Positions 52,758-61,636 of a stretch of DNA of 64,000 bases are shown here, in pieces. A program made the position numbers and the translations under genes. This stretch comes from Sphingomonas changnyeongensis (GTDB lineage Bacteria; Pseudomonadota; Alphaproteobacteria; Sphingomonadales; Sphingomonadaceae). The notes under the pieces are model-generated. The model made no database searches, was not told the DNA's origin, and saw only the letters and a list, made by a program, of their open reading frames with translations. The stretch is taken from the NCBI RefSeq assembly GCF_009913435.1, contig NZ_CP047895.1, forward strand, positions 1,992,501 through 2,056,500, read 5' to 3'. Position 1 is the stretch's first letter. Each line of letters begins with the position of its first letter.

Positions 52758-53684
52758 TCACCCCCGATGGGCGGCCCGGGCAAGCCGGTCGCGGATGGCA
52801 AGGCCCAGGCCTTTGGCCGGCACGGGCGCGACGGCGATGCGCGCCCGGTCCGATTCGTCGGCCTGGTGGAGCAGGTCGAATAGCCGGGCGGCGGCTTCGA
52901 CAAGGTTACCATCGGCGCTGAGCGTCGCATCGCCGGCCACGGCGCCGAAGCCGATCAGATATTCATCCGGCAGCGCGGTTTCGGCATCGAGGCGCAGCGG
53001 CTTGTGCGGGGCATAATGGCTGCTCAGCTGGCCGGGGGCTTCGACCGCCGCCGGTCCGTCGGGCACCACCGCCGACAGCTCATCCGCGCCGATCGGGCCG
53101 GGGCGCAGCAGCCGGGTGCAACCGTCCGCAACCTTGACGATCGTCGATTCAAGCCCCGCTGCCGTCGCCCCGGCGTCGAGGATCAGCGGGATCCGCCCCG
53201 CCAGCGTCTTCATGACATGGGCGGCGCGCGTCGGGCTGATCGTCCCGCTCAGATTGGCCGATGGCGCGGCGAGCGGGCGGCCGACCGCCGCGATCAGCGC
53301 GCGCATCGCCGGATGCGCGGGCATGCGCAGCGCCACCGTCGGCAGACCGGCGGTGACGATGGCGGGCAGGGTGCCGCGATGCGGCAGCACGAGGGTGAGC
53401 GGCCCCGGCCAGTAGCGCGCGGCGAGTGCGCGCGCGGCGGCGTCGAACTGCGCCAGTTCCTCCGCCATCCCCATGTCGGCGACATGGACGATCAGCGGGT
53501 TGAACGCGGGCCGCCCCTTGGCCGCGTAGATGCCGGCGACCGCAGCTGCATCGGTCGCGTCGGCGGCGAGGCCGTAGACCGTCTCGGTCGGCACGGCGAC
53601 GCACGCACCTGCGCGGATCAGGGCGGCGGCTTCGGCGATGCCGGCGGCATCCGCCGGGATGATGCGGGTGTTTGAGCGGCTCAC
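52758..53684 (-). CDS. L-threonylcarbamoyladenylate synthase (Sua5 type)
   Basis: This 308-residue protein makes threonylcarbamoyl-AMP, the first intermediate of t6A37 in tRNA. Signature segments are VPTETVYGLAADAT, KGRPAFNPLIVHV and APSANLSGTISPT (YrdC domain). A C-terminal Sua5 domain follows SSHYAPHKPLRL. Length marks it as Sua5 rather than the short TsaC. It is divergent from the acyl-CoA dehydrogenase and is cotranscribed with the epimerase. Confidence 0.93.
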   Translation of the reverse strand: MSRSNTRIIPADAAGIAEAAALIRAGACVAVPTETVYGLAADATDAAAVAGIYAAKGRPAFNPLIVHVADMGMAEELAQFDAAARALAARYWPGPLTLVLPHRGTLPAIVTAGLPTVALRMPAHPAMRALIAAVGRPLAAPSANLSGTISPTRAAHVMKTLAGRIPLILDAGATAAGLESTIVKVADGCTRLLRPGPIGADELSAVVPDGPAAVEAPGQLSSHYAPHKPLRLDAETALPDEYLIGFGAVAGDATLSADGNLVEAAARLFDLLHQADESDRARIAVAPVPAKGLGLAIRDRLARAAHRG

Positions 53685-53727
53685 CGCCCCGCGCTATAGC
53701 CTTGCCGAGCCATTCTCAAGGAGCCCC

Positions 53728-55434
53728 ATGACCTACACCCCGCCCGTTGCCGAACAGCGTTTCGTGCTCGATCATGTCGTGCGCATCCAGGAACTGGCCG
53801 CGCACCCCGGCTTTGCCGATGCGACCCCCGATACGGTGGATGCGATCTTGGAAGGCGCCGGTGCCTTTGCGGCGGGCGAATATGCGCCGCTCAACCGCAT
53901 CGGCGATACCGTCGGCGCGCGCTGGCGGGACGGCGTGGTGACGATGCCCGAAGGCTATCGGGCCGCCTATCGCGCCTTTGTCGACAGCGGCTGGGGATCG
54001 ATCAACGGGCCGGTGGCCTTTGGCGGTCAGGGCCTGCCCTATGCGCTGGCGACCGTGGTGATGGAGGATCTGGGCACGGCCAATATGGGCTTTTCGCTCA
54101 TCAACATGCTGACCCCGGGCGCGATCGAGGCGCTGGTCGCGCATGGCTCGCCCGAACAACAGGCGACCTGGCTGCCGAAGCTGATCAGCGGCGAATGGAA
54201 CGGCACGATGAACCTGACCGAGCCGCAGGCCGGGTCCGATGTCGGCGCGCTGCGCACCAGCGCGACCCCGGCGGGCGATGGCAGCTGGCGCATCAAGGGG
54301 CAGAAAATCTACATCACCTTTGGCGAGCATGACCTGACGGACAATATCGTCCATCTCGTCCTTGCCCGCACCCCCGGCGCGCCGGCGGGCACCAAGGGGA
54401 TTTCGCTGTTCCTCGTCCCCAAATACCGGCTGAATGCCGATGGCACGCCCGGTGCGTTCAACGATGTGCGCTGCGTGTCGATCGAGCACAAGCTGGGCAT
54501 CAATGCCTCGCCCACCTGCACGCTCAGCTTTGGCGACAATGACGATTGCCATGGCTGGCTGATCGGCGCGGAAATGGCCGGCATGCGCGCGATGTTCACG
54601 ATGATGAACAATGCGCGGCTGAATGTCGGCCTGCAGGGCGTGCAGATCGCCGAGCGCGCGACCCAGCAGGCGCTGGGCTATGCGCGCGACCGGGTTCAGC
54701 TCGGCCAGCCGATCATCGAACATCCCGATGTGCGCCGGATGCTCGTGCGCATGCGCGCGCTGACCCAGGCGGCGCGCGCGCTCGTCTATTACGCGGCCGG
54801 CCAGGCCGACCGCGCCCATCTGGGCGACGATGCGGCGCGCGCCCGGCTCGACCTGCTGACCCCGCTCGCCAAGACCTGGGGCACCGATATCGGCTGCGAG
54901 GTCGCCTCGCTCGGCGTCCAGATCCATGGCGGCATGGGCTTTGTCGAGGAAACCGGCGCTGCCCAGCATTACCGCGATATCCGCATCGCCCCGATCTATG
55001 AGGGGACCAACGGCATCCAGGCGGCCGATCTGGTCAACCGCAAGCTGCCGATGGCGGGGGGCGAGGTGTTCGCGTCACTGGTCGCCGACATCCGCGCCGA
55101 GGCGGGGGACGAGGCCGGGCTGATGGCGCTTGTCGACGGCATCGAATCGGTCGCGCGCTGGATGCTGGGCAACGAGGCGTCGGTCGAAGACCGGCTTGCC
55201 GGCTCCTATCCGCTGACCACCATGTTGTCGGTCGCGACCGCCGGCTGGCTGATGGCGCGGCAGGCGCGGATCGCCGCGACCGAGGCGAGCGATCCCGGCT
55301 TTGCCGCGCTGAAGCAGGTCGCGGCGCGCTATTTCCTCGATCATGTCGTGCCCGAGGCGGCAGGGCTGGAGGCGGCGGCGCGCGGCGGCGCGGCGCTGTT
55401 CTACCAGCTCGATGCGGAAACGCTCGCCGCCTGA
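53728..55434 (+). CDS. Acyl-CoA dehydrogenase
   Basis: This FAD enzyme of 568 residues belongs to the larger acyl-CoA dehydrogenase group with N- and C-terminal extensions (dmdC-like). The motifs MNLTEPQAGSDVGALRT and GGMGFVEETGAAQHYRD are present. The catalytic glutamate lies in YEGTNGIQAADLV. It oxidises acyl-CoA thioesters to enoyl-CoA. RBS caaggag precedes the ATG. The substrate length is unknown and no other beta-oxidation genes are adjacent. Confidence 0.93.
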   Translation: MTYTPPVAEQRFVLDHVVRIQELAAHPGFADATPDTVDAILEGAGAFAAGEYAPLNRIGDTVGARWRDGVVTMPEGYRAAYRAFVDSGWGSINGPVAFGGQGLPYALATVVMEDLGTANMGFSLINMLTPGAIEALVAHGSPEQQATWLPKLISGEWNGTMNLTEPQAGSDVGALRTSATPAGDGSWRIKGQKIYITFGEHDLTDNIVHLVLARTPGAPAGTKGISLFLVPKYRLNADGTPGAFNDVRCVSIEHKLGINASPTCTLSFGDNDDCHGWLIGAEMAGMRAMFTMMNNARLNVGLQGVQIAERATQQALGYARDRVQLGQPIIEHPDVRRMLVRMRALTQAARALVYYAAGQADRAHLGDDAARARLDLLTPLAKTWGTDIGCEVASLGVQIHGGMGFVEETGAAQHYRDIRIAPIYEGTNGIQAADLVNRKLPMAGGEVFASLVADIRAEAGDEAGLMALVDGIESVARWMLGNEASVEDRLAGSYPLTTMLSVATAGWLMARQARIAATEASDPGFAALKQVAARYFLDHVVPEAAGLEAAARGGAALFYQLDAETLAA

Positions 55435-55492
55435 CGGGGCCGGTGGGCAGGGTGTTCCCCGGGGGCGTTGCCTCCGGGGGCGCCGCTCCGGA

Positions 55493-56245
55493 TCAGGTCT
55501 GGATGAACCAGCGCTCCGCGCCCTCAAGGCCGAGCGCGGTCAGCCGGCCGGACTGGTAGGCGCCGGTGTCGATGCCGATGCGGTTGGGCTGCTGATCGAC
55601 ATCGTCGGTGATGCTGTGGCCATGCACGACCACATGGCCGTGATCGCCGCGATAATCGAGGAAGTCGCCGCGGATCCAGCGCAGGTCGCCGCCCTGCTGC
55701 GCGTCAAGCGGCACGCGCGGGCGGATGCCGGCATGGACGAACAGATAATCGCCAGCGACGATCCGGTCTTCAAAGCCGCGCATGAAATCGGCATGGGCCG
55801 CCGGCACGATCTCCGCCAGCCGCGCGGCCAGCTCTTCGAAATCGAGCGCGTTATATTCGTCCTCGCTCAGGCCATAGCTGAGGATGGTCGCGCGTCCGCC
55901 GATCCGCACGAAGAAGCGCAGCGCCTCGGCCGAACCGGTCAGCGCCTTCAAAAACACTTCCTCGTGATTGCCCATCAGCACCCGGACCTTGCGGCCGCTG
56001 CCCGCAAGCGCGCGGACCCGTTCGACCACCCCGGCCGAATCCGGGCCGCGATCGACCAGATCACCGAGGAAGATCAGCTGGCTGTCGGCGGCCCCGCGTG
56101 CGCGGTCGTCGGCGTCGATGCGGAACAGCAGATCATCGAGCAGGTCGAGCCGGCCATGCACATCGCCGATCGCATAGATGCGCTGGCCGGCGGGGATGGC
56201 GGCGGGGGGCGGTGTAGGGGCGCGTCGGAAAAGACCAAGGACCAT
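55493..56245 (-). CDS. Metallophosphoesterase (Ser/Thr phosphatase or Ap4A hydrolase type)
   Basis: This 250-residue protein contains the phosphoesterase motifs GDVHGRLDLLDDLL, GDLVDRGPDS, GNHEEVFL, and HAGIRPRV and VHGHS. It binds two metals and hydrolyses phosphoesters, like PrpE/ApaH. The start at 56245 (MVLGLFRR) is preferred; an ATG 45 bp upstream is also in frame. It follows the GntR gene on the same strand. Confidence 0.88.
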   Translation of the reverse strand: MVLGLFRRAPTPPPAAIPAGQRIYAIGDVHGRLDLLDDLLFRIDADDRARGAADSQLIFLGDLVDRGPDSAGVVERVRALAGSGRKVRVLMGNHEEVFLKALTGSAEALRFFVRIGGRATILSYGLSEDEYNALDFEELAARLAEIVPAAHADFMRGFEDRIVAGDYLFVHAGIRPRVPLDAQQGGDLRWIRGDFLDYRGDHGHVVVHGHSITDDVDQQPNRIGIDTGAYQSGRLTALGLEGAERWFIQT

Positions 56246-56372
56246 GATGTCGTCGTTCTCGCCAAATCCGCAGATTTTCGGGGCCGCCATGAGGCGGTAT
56301 GGCGCTGCCCTATAGCCGATCCGGTGCTGAACGCCAGATGACGCGGAAGCCCTGAACGGGCCGGACCGGGCT

Positions 56373-56714
56373 TCAGGCGCGGGCGAACAGTTCCGCCGGG
56401 TCGATGCGCAGCCGCTCGATCACGCCGCGGATGCGGGGCCATTGCTGGTCGATAAAGGCGCGGCGTTCGCTTTCGAGCAGACGCTCGGTCGCGCCTTCGG
56501 CCACGAACATGCCGACGCCGCGGCGGACGACCACCAGCCCTTCTTCCTGGAACAGCTGATAGGCCTTGGCGACGGTCAGCGGGTTGGCCCCCTGTTCGGC
56601 GGCAAAGGCGCGGACCGAGGGCAGCATGTCGCCGTCGCCATAGCGCCCTTCAAGGATCGCATCGGCGATCCGGTCGCGGAGCTGGAGATAGACGGGCCGC
56701 TCGCTGCTGCTCAT
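56373..56714 (-). CDS. GntR-family regulator, short YtrA-like
   Basis: This 113-residue protein has the GntR DNA-binding domain RPVYLQLRDRIADAILEGRY, DGDMLPSVRAFAAEQGANP and LTVAKAYQLFQEEGLVV, and a short C-terminal helix pair instead of a ligand domain. It is thus YtrA subfamily. Such regulators usually control a nearby ABC transporter, but none is adjacent here. A dyad just upstream of the start may be its own operator. Confidence 0.88.
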   Translation of the reverse strand: MSSSERPVYLQLRDRIADAILEGRYGDGDMLPSVRAFAAEQGANPLTVAKAYQLFQEEGLVVVRRGVGMFVAEGATERLLESERRAFIDQQWPRIRGVIERLRIDPAELFARA

Positions 56715-56722
56715 ATGTGCAT

Positions 56723-56740
56723 CACTGCCCTAACACAGTG
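56723..56740. promoter_or_regulatory. Candidate GntR operator
   Basis: cactg-ccctaaca-cagtg is a perfect 5-bp dyad, starting 9 bp before the GntR start codon and lying in the 43-bp gap to the nitroreductase end. Autoregulation is plausible. Confidence 0.35.
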
Positions 56741-56757
56741 CGCCACGTCAAGTCCGG

Positions 56758-57339
56758 TCACGGCCAGTGACGGACAATATCGTGGTAAACCGGGCGCGGC
56801 CGTTCCTCGAGCGGCTGGCCGGGCGAGCCGATGAAGACGAAGCCGGCGATCCGGTCGCCCTCGCGCCCGCCAAGCGCGGCGCACACCTTGTCATCAAATG
56901 CCGCCCAGCCGGTCAGCCAGCCGGCGACGAACCCGTGCGCGGTCGCGGCGGTGACCAGGTTCATGCAGGCCGCGCCCGCCGACAGCTGCTGTTCCCAGAG
57001 CGGGATCTTGCTCGGCTGCACGGGGGTGGACAGCACGGTGACCAGCGTCGGCGCGTGCCGGGCGAACTGGTCGATGGCGGCGACGTCGCTGCCGCCAGCC
57101 GCGGCATCGCCTCGCTGCGCGCGGAACGCATCCTGCAGCAGGGCAGCGAACGCGGCGCGGTCGTCGATCACGACGAACCGCCACGGCGCCAGCTTGCCAT
57201 GATCGGGCACGCGCATCGCCGCCGACAGAATGGCGTGCAGCTGCCCGGCATCGGGCCCGGGGGCGATCATGTCGCGCGGCTTGCCCGAGCGGCGGGTGGC
57301 AAGCAGCGATTGCGGGGAGGACAGGTCGTTGAAGCTCAT
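56758..57339 (-). CDS. Nitroreductase-family protein
   Basis: This 193-residue FMN enzyme of the nitroreductase fold starts with LLATRRSGKPRDM (FMN-binding arginines). MRVPDHGKLAPWRFVVIDD and GAACMNLVTAATAHGFVAGWLTG (in parts) are conserved, as is GFVFIGSPGQPLEERPRP at the end. It reduces quinones or nitro compounds with NAD(P)H; it most resembles the YdjA type. It is transcribed in the same direction as the GntR gene, 43 bp upstream of it. Confidence 0.9.
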   Translation of the reverse strand: MSFNDLSSPQSLLATRRSGKPRDMIAPGPDAGQLHAILSAAMRVPDHGKLAPWRFVVIDDRAAFAALLQDAFRAQRGDAAAGGSDVAAIDQFARHAPTLVTVLSTPVQPSKIPLWEQQLSAGAACMNLVTAATAHGFVAGWLTGWAAFDDKVCAALGGREGDRIAGFVFIGSPGQPLEERPRPVYHDIVRHWP

Positions 57340-57395
57340 GCCCTGCCGCTAACAGCTGGGCTGGCGGCGGGCAATCGCGCGGCTATGCTTGGGCG

Positions 57396-58328
57396 ATGTG
57401 GCTTGTGCTTCTTCTCGCCCTGACCGCCGCCGGTCCGGAGGCCGCCGATCCGGCGGGGCTGCGCGCGCTGATCGCCGAGGATGTGCGTGTCGCGCGGATC
57501 GGCGACCGGCTGGCGCGGGCCGGGCCGTGCACGGCGACGCTCAGCAGCCCCGGGCTGATCGTGCAGGACATCGTCCAATATGCGCCCGACCTGCGCGCGC
57601 CCGCCCGGGCGGCGCTCGGCCTTGGCGATCTGCCGACCATTGTCGCGGTGCTCGACGGCAGCGCCGCCGCCGTCGCCGGCCTCAGGCCCGGCGACATGCT
57701 CGTCGCGATCGACGGTGCAGCGGTGCCGCCGGCCGACAAGGCGCGCGGTTTCGACCGCATGGCCGGGGTGGAGGCGCAGATCGAGGCCGCACTGGCGCGC
57801 GGCACGCTCAATCTTGGCCTCATCCGCGACGGTGCGGCACTCACCGTTCGCATTGGGGCCACGCCGGGGTGCCGGACGCGGTTCCAGCTTCAGCCGGGCG
57901 GGCGGCTCAACGCCTCGGCCGACGGGGTTTATGTGCAGGTGTCGGGGGCGCTTGCCGAGTTTGCCGCGACCGATGACGAGCTGGCGCTGATCATCGCGCA
58001 TGAGCTGGCGCACAATCTGCTCGGCCACAAGGCGCGGCTCGACGCCGCGGGCGTGTCGCGCGGGCTGTTCGCGGGGCTGGGCAAGGGCGCGTCGCGGGTG
58101 CGCGCGACCGAGGAGGAAGCCGATCGCTGGGCGCTCTACCTGATGGCGCGCGCCGGTTTCGACATCGCCGCCGCGCCCGCTTTCTGGGAAAGGTTCGGCC
58201 GCCGCGCCGATCCCGGCATATTTTCCGACGGCACGCATGACGGCTGGCGCACCCGCGTCGCCAAGGCCGAGGCCGAGATTGCGCGCATCCGCGCGCTTCA
58301 GGCGGCTGGCGCGCCGATCCTGCCCTGA
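57396..58328 (+). CDS. M48-family zinc metallopeptidase with PDZ domain
   Basis: This 310-residue protein has a signal sequence (residues 1-17), a PDZ-like stretch (about 85-150, AAAVAGLRPGDMLVAIDG) and an M48 protease core. The zinc site is His202, Glu203 and His206 in IIAHELAHNLLGH, with the third ligand Glu in TEEEADRWALYLM. It probably acts in the periplasm in protein quality control, like BepA/LoiP. It is divergent from the nitroreductase. Confidence 0.88.
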   Translation: MWLVLLLALTAAGPEAADPAGLRALIAEDVRVARIGDRLARAGPCTATLSSPGLIVQDIVQYAPDLRAPARAALGLGDLPTIVAVLDGSAAAVAGLRPGDMLVAIDGAAVPPADKARGFDRMAGVEAQIEAALARGTLNLGLIRDGAALTVRIGATPGCRTRFQLQPGGRLNASADGVYVQVSGALAEFAATDDELALIIAHELAHNLLGHKARLDAAGVSRGLFAGLGKGASRVRATEEEADRWALYLMARAGFDIAAAPAFWERFGRRADPGIFSDGTHDGWRTRVAKAEAEIARIRALQAAGAPILP

Positions 58329-58449
58329 ACCCCGCCGGGCGGGCGGTGAACAAGTTAGCGCTTCACAGCGCGCGTTTCGACGCTAGGGTCGCGTGTCACA
58401 GAGCCGCGTCAGGCGGTCGAAAGAGACTATCCAGGGAGCAGTTTCAAAC

Positions 58450-60243
58450 ATGGTCAATGTCAATGCCGGCGCGTCGGGCGCGCCGGAGGCGGCAGGCGGC
58501 GCGGAATGGTTCGGCCATCCCCGGCAGCTGGCGCGGCTGTTCACCACCGAGATGTGGGAGCGTTTCGGCTATTACGGGATGCGGGCGCTGCTCGCGCTTT
58601 ATCTCACCAAGCATTTCCTGTTCAGCGACCAGACGACCGGCGGGCTTTATGGCGGCTTCACGGCGCTGGTCTATCTGACCCCGCTGATCGGCGGGCTGCT
58701 CGCTGACCGCTATCTGGGCGCGAAGAAATCGGTGAAGTTCGGGGCCATCCTGATGGCGCTCGGCTATTTCATCCTGTGCTTCGGCGGCGAGACCGCCAAG
58801 CCCCATGCGCTGATCGACGGGCAGCGTTACGAGGTGCAGACCGAGAATGTCGTCGACCGCCCGACGAGCGGCAATGACGAGCGCCGCTATGTCATCGATG
58901 GCGCCGACCGGCTGCTGATCAAGGGCAATGACGATGGCAGCGTCGCGCTGCTGCGGGCCGACGGGTCGGTTGCGCGCACCATCGCCAAGGGCGGTTTTGA
59001 AAGCGCGGCCGACCGCGACACGACCTTCGTGCTGCTGATGCTGCTCGGCCTGTCGATGGTCACCGTCGGCAACGGCTTCTTCAAGCCCAACATCTCGACC
59101 ATCGTGGGCGAGCTTTACGCCCAGGGCGACCGGCGGCGCGATGCCGGCTTCACCATTTTCTACATGGGCATCAACCTCGGCTCGCTGTTTTCGCAGCTGC
59201 TCTGCCCGCTGCTCGCCGACACCGTCGGCTGGTGGGCGGGCTTTGGTCTCGCGGCGATCGGGATGCTCGCGTCGTGGAGCCTGATCCAGTTCGATGGCGG
59301 CCGCCTGTCCGGCTATGGCGAAACGCCGGCGACCGACGGCCCGGACCGGACGATGCTGATTTATCTGGGCGCGATTGCCGCGGTGCCGGTGTCGCTGTTC
59401 CTGTTCTGGAACCTGATGGGCGCGCCCCGGCCCGAACCGGGTGCGGGGATCATCGGCTATCTGATGTCGCTGCCGCTGATGGGCAAGCTGCTGTTCGGCA
59501 CCTTTCTCGTGTCGGTGCCGGGCATCCTGATCTGGGCGGCGCGCGCGGGCAGCCGGGCGGAGTTCCAGATGATGCTGGCGGCGATGACGCTGATCGTGTT
59601 CAACGTCGTGTTCTGGACTTTGTTCGAACAGGCCGGTTCGTCGCTGACCCTGTTTGCCGACCGCAACACCGATCTGTCGATCTTCGGCCTGTTCAGCATC
59701 TCCGCCGGCCAGACCCAGTTCTTCAACGCGTTCTTCATCGTCGCGCTCGCGCCGGTGTTCAGCCTGTTGTGGAACGCGCTGGCAAAGCGCGGGATCGAAC
59801 CGACCATCCCGATCAAGTTTGCCATCGCACTGATGGGCGTGGGCGCGGGCTTCCTGTTCCTGGTCTGGGGCGCGCAGTTTGCCGGGCCTGATTTCAAGGT
59901 CGCGATCTGGTGGCTGGCCGGGCTCTATTTCATCCATTCGGCGGCCGAGCTGTGCATTTCGCCGGTCGGCCTGTCGATGATCACCAAGCTGTCCATCGCC
60001 CGCATCGTCGGGCTGATGATGGGCGTGTGGTTCCTGTCGATCTCGGTTGCGCAATATGTCGCCGGCATCGTCGCCCAGGTGGCGAGCGTCGAGACGGTCG
60101 GCGGGCAGGTGACCAATCTCAAGGTCAGCCTCGAAACCTATGCAGGCGTGTTTTCGACCATCGGCATCGCGTCGATGGCGATTGGCGTGGTGTTGCTCGT
60201 CTTCTCACCGATCATCAGGAAGTGGATGCATGGTGTTCAATAA
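58450..60243 (+). CDS. POT/PTR-family proton-coupled peptide transporter
   Basis: This inner-membrane transporter of 597 residues imports di- and tripeptides with protons. The ExxER motif is Glu34-Glu37-Arg38 in TEMWERFGYYGMRA. The conserved FYMGINLGSLFSQLLCP follows in the fifth helix. An unusual soluble insertion (about residues 114-189, polar and charged) lies between the third and fourth helices. The ATG at 58450 has agggagc 9 bp upstream. The stop overlaps the next gene by 14 bp, so it is coupled to the amidohydrolase pair. Confidence 0.93.
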   Translation: MVNVNAGASGAPEAAGGAEWFGHPRQLARLFTTEMWERFGYYGMRALLALYLTKHFLFSDQTTGGLYGGFTALVYLTPLIGGLLADRYLGAKKSVKFGAILMALGYFILCFGGETAKPHALIDGQRYEVQTENVVDRPTSGNDERRYVIDGADRLLIKGNDDGSVALLRADGSVARTIAKGGFESAADRDTTFVLLMLLGLSMVTVGNGFFKPNISTIVGELYAQGDRRRDAGFTIFYMGINLGSLFSQLLCPLLADTVGWWAGFGLAAIGMLASWSLIQFDGGRLSGYGETPATDGPDRTMLIYLGAIAAVPVSLFLFWNLMGAPRPEPGAGIIGYLMSLPLMGKLLFGTFLVSVPGILIWAARAGSRAEFQMMLAAMTLIVFNVVFWTLFEQAGSSLTLFADRNTDLSIFGLFSISAGQTQFFNAFFIVALAPVFSLLWNALAKRGIEPTIPIKFAIALMGVGAGFLFLVWGAQFAGPDFKVAIWWLAGLYFIHSAAELCISPVGLSMITKLSIARIVGLMMGVWFLSISVAQYVAGIVAQVASVETVGGQVTNLKVSLETYAGVFSTIGIASMAIGVVLLVFSPIIRKWMHGVQ

Positions 60244-61636
60244 ACTCGCCACGGCCAGCCTTGTCGCGCTGACCCTTGCCGGCTGCGCGACCGCGTCGGC
60301 AAAGCCCGCCCCGGCGACCGCCAAGGCCGCGCCGTTCAAGATCAATCCGGATCCTTTCCCGTCGACCTACAAGCCCTATCCGGGCGTGGCGACCGTGGTG
60401 ACCAACGTCACCATTTTCGATGGCGAGGGCGGGCGGATCGAACGCGGCCAGGCGCTGTTTGCCGGCGGCAAGATCGTTGCCGTCGGCCAGACGGTCGATG
60501 CGCCAGCGGGCGCCATGGTCATCGACGGCACCGGCAAATGGCTGACGCCGGGCGTGATCGACATTCACAGCCATCTGGGCGACTATCCGTCGCCCGGCGT
60601 TCAGGCGCATTCGGACGGCAATGAAGCGACCGGCCCGGTGCGTGCCGAGGTGTGGGCCGAACACAGCGTGTGGCCGCAGGATCCGGGCTTTTCGCGCGCG
60701 CTTGCCAATGGCGGCGTCACCACGCTCCAGATCCTGCCGGGATCGGCCAATCTGTTCGGCGGCCGTTCGGTCACGCTCAAGAACGTGCCGTCGCGCACGA
60801 TGCAGGGCATGAAGTTTCCGGGCGCGCCCTATGGCCTTAAAATGGCGTGCGGGGAAAATCCCAAGCGCGTCTATGGCTCGCGCAACCAGATGCCGGCGAC
60901 GCGCATGGGCAATGTCGCGGTCGACCGCCAGACCTGGGCGCGGGCGCAGGAATATAAGCGGCGCTGGGACAAATATGAAAAGGAAGGCGGTGAGCCGCCG
61001 GCCCGCGACATCGCGATGGACACGCTGCGCGGCGTGCTGTCGGGCGAGATCCTCGTCCACAATCACTGCTACCGCGCCGACGAAATGGCCATCGTGATCG
61101 ATATGGCCAAGGAGTTCGGCTACACGGTCTCGACCTTCCATCACGCGGTCGAAAGCTACAAGATCGCCGATCTGCTGCGCGACAATGGCATTTGTTCGGC
61201 GCTGTGGGCCGATTGGTGGGGCTTCAAGATGGAAGCCTATGACGCGATCAACGAGAATCTGCCGCTCGTCCACCGCGCAGGTGCGTGCGCGATCACCCAT
61301 TCGGACGATGCGAACGGCATTCAGCGGCTCAATCAGGAAACCGCCAAGGCGATCGCCAATGGCCGCCGGATCGGCATCGACATTCCCGACGAGGTCGCCT
61401 GGACCTGGCTGGCGATCAACCCGGCGCGGGCGATGGGCATTGCCGACCGCACCGGCAGCCTCAAGCCCGGCAAGATGGCCGATCTGGTGCTGTGGAACGG
61501 CCATCCGTTCAGCGTCTATACGCGGCCGGAAAAAGTGTGGATCGACGGGGCGCTGCTTTATGACGCGCTCGATCCCAAACGCCGTCCGGTGAGCGATTTC
61601 GAGCTGGGCCAGCCCGGTGAGGGAGACACGAAATGA
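60230..61636 (+). CDS. Amidohydrolase-family lipoprotein (peptidase-like)
   Basis: This metal-dependent amidohydrolase of 468 residues has a lipobox (LAGC, Cys19), so it is probably a periplasm-facing lipoprotein. The metal motif His113-x-His115 is in VIDIHSHLGDYP, with further ligands in ILVHNHCYRADEM, STFHHAVESYK and ITHSDDANG. It resembles imidazolonepropionase- or prolidase-like peptidases. It overlaps the transporter stop by 14 bp and the next gene by 4 bp, suggesting a role in peptide use after uptake. Confidence 0.88.
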   Translation: MVFNKLATASLVALTLAGCATASAKPAPATAKAAPFKINPDPFPSTYKPYPGVATVVTNVTIFDGEGGRIERGQALFAGGKIVAVGQTVDAPAGAMVIDGTGKWLTPGVIDIHSHLGDYPSPGVQAHSDGNEATGPVRAEVWAEHSVWPQDPGFSRALANGGVTTLQILPGSANLFGGRSVTLKNVPSRTMQGMKFPGAPYGLKMACGENPKRVYGSRNQMPATRMGNVAVDRQTWARAQEYKRRWDKYEKEGGEPPARDIAMDTLRGVLSGEILVHNHCYRADEMAIVIDMAKEFGYTVSTFHHAVESYKIADLLRDNGICSALWADWWGFKMEAYDAINENLPLVHRAGACAITHSDDANGIQRLNQETAKAIANGRRIGIDIPDEVAWTWLAINPARAMGIADRTGSLKPGKMADLVLWNGHPFSVYTRPEKVWIDGALLYDALDPKRRPVSDFELGQPGEGDTK

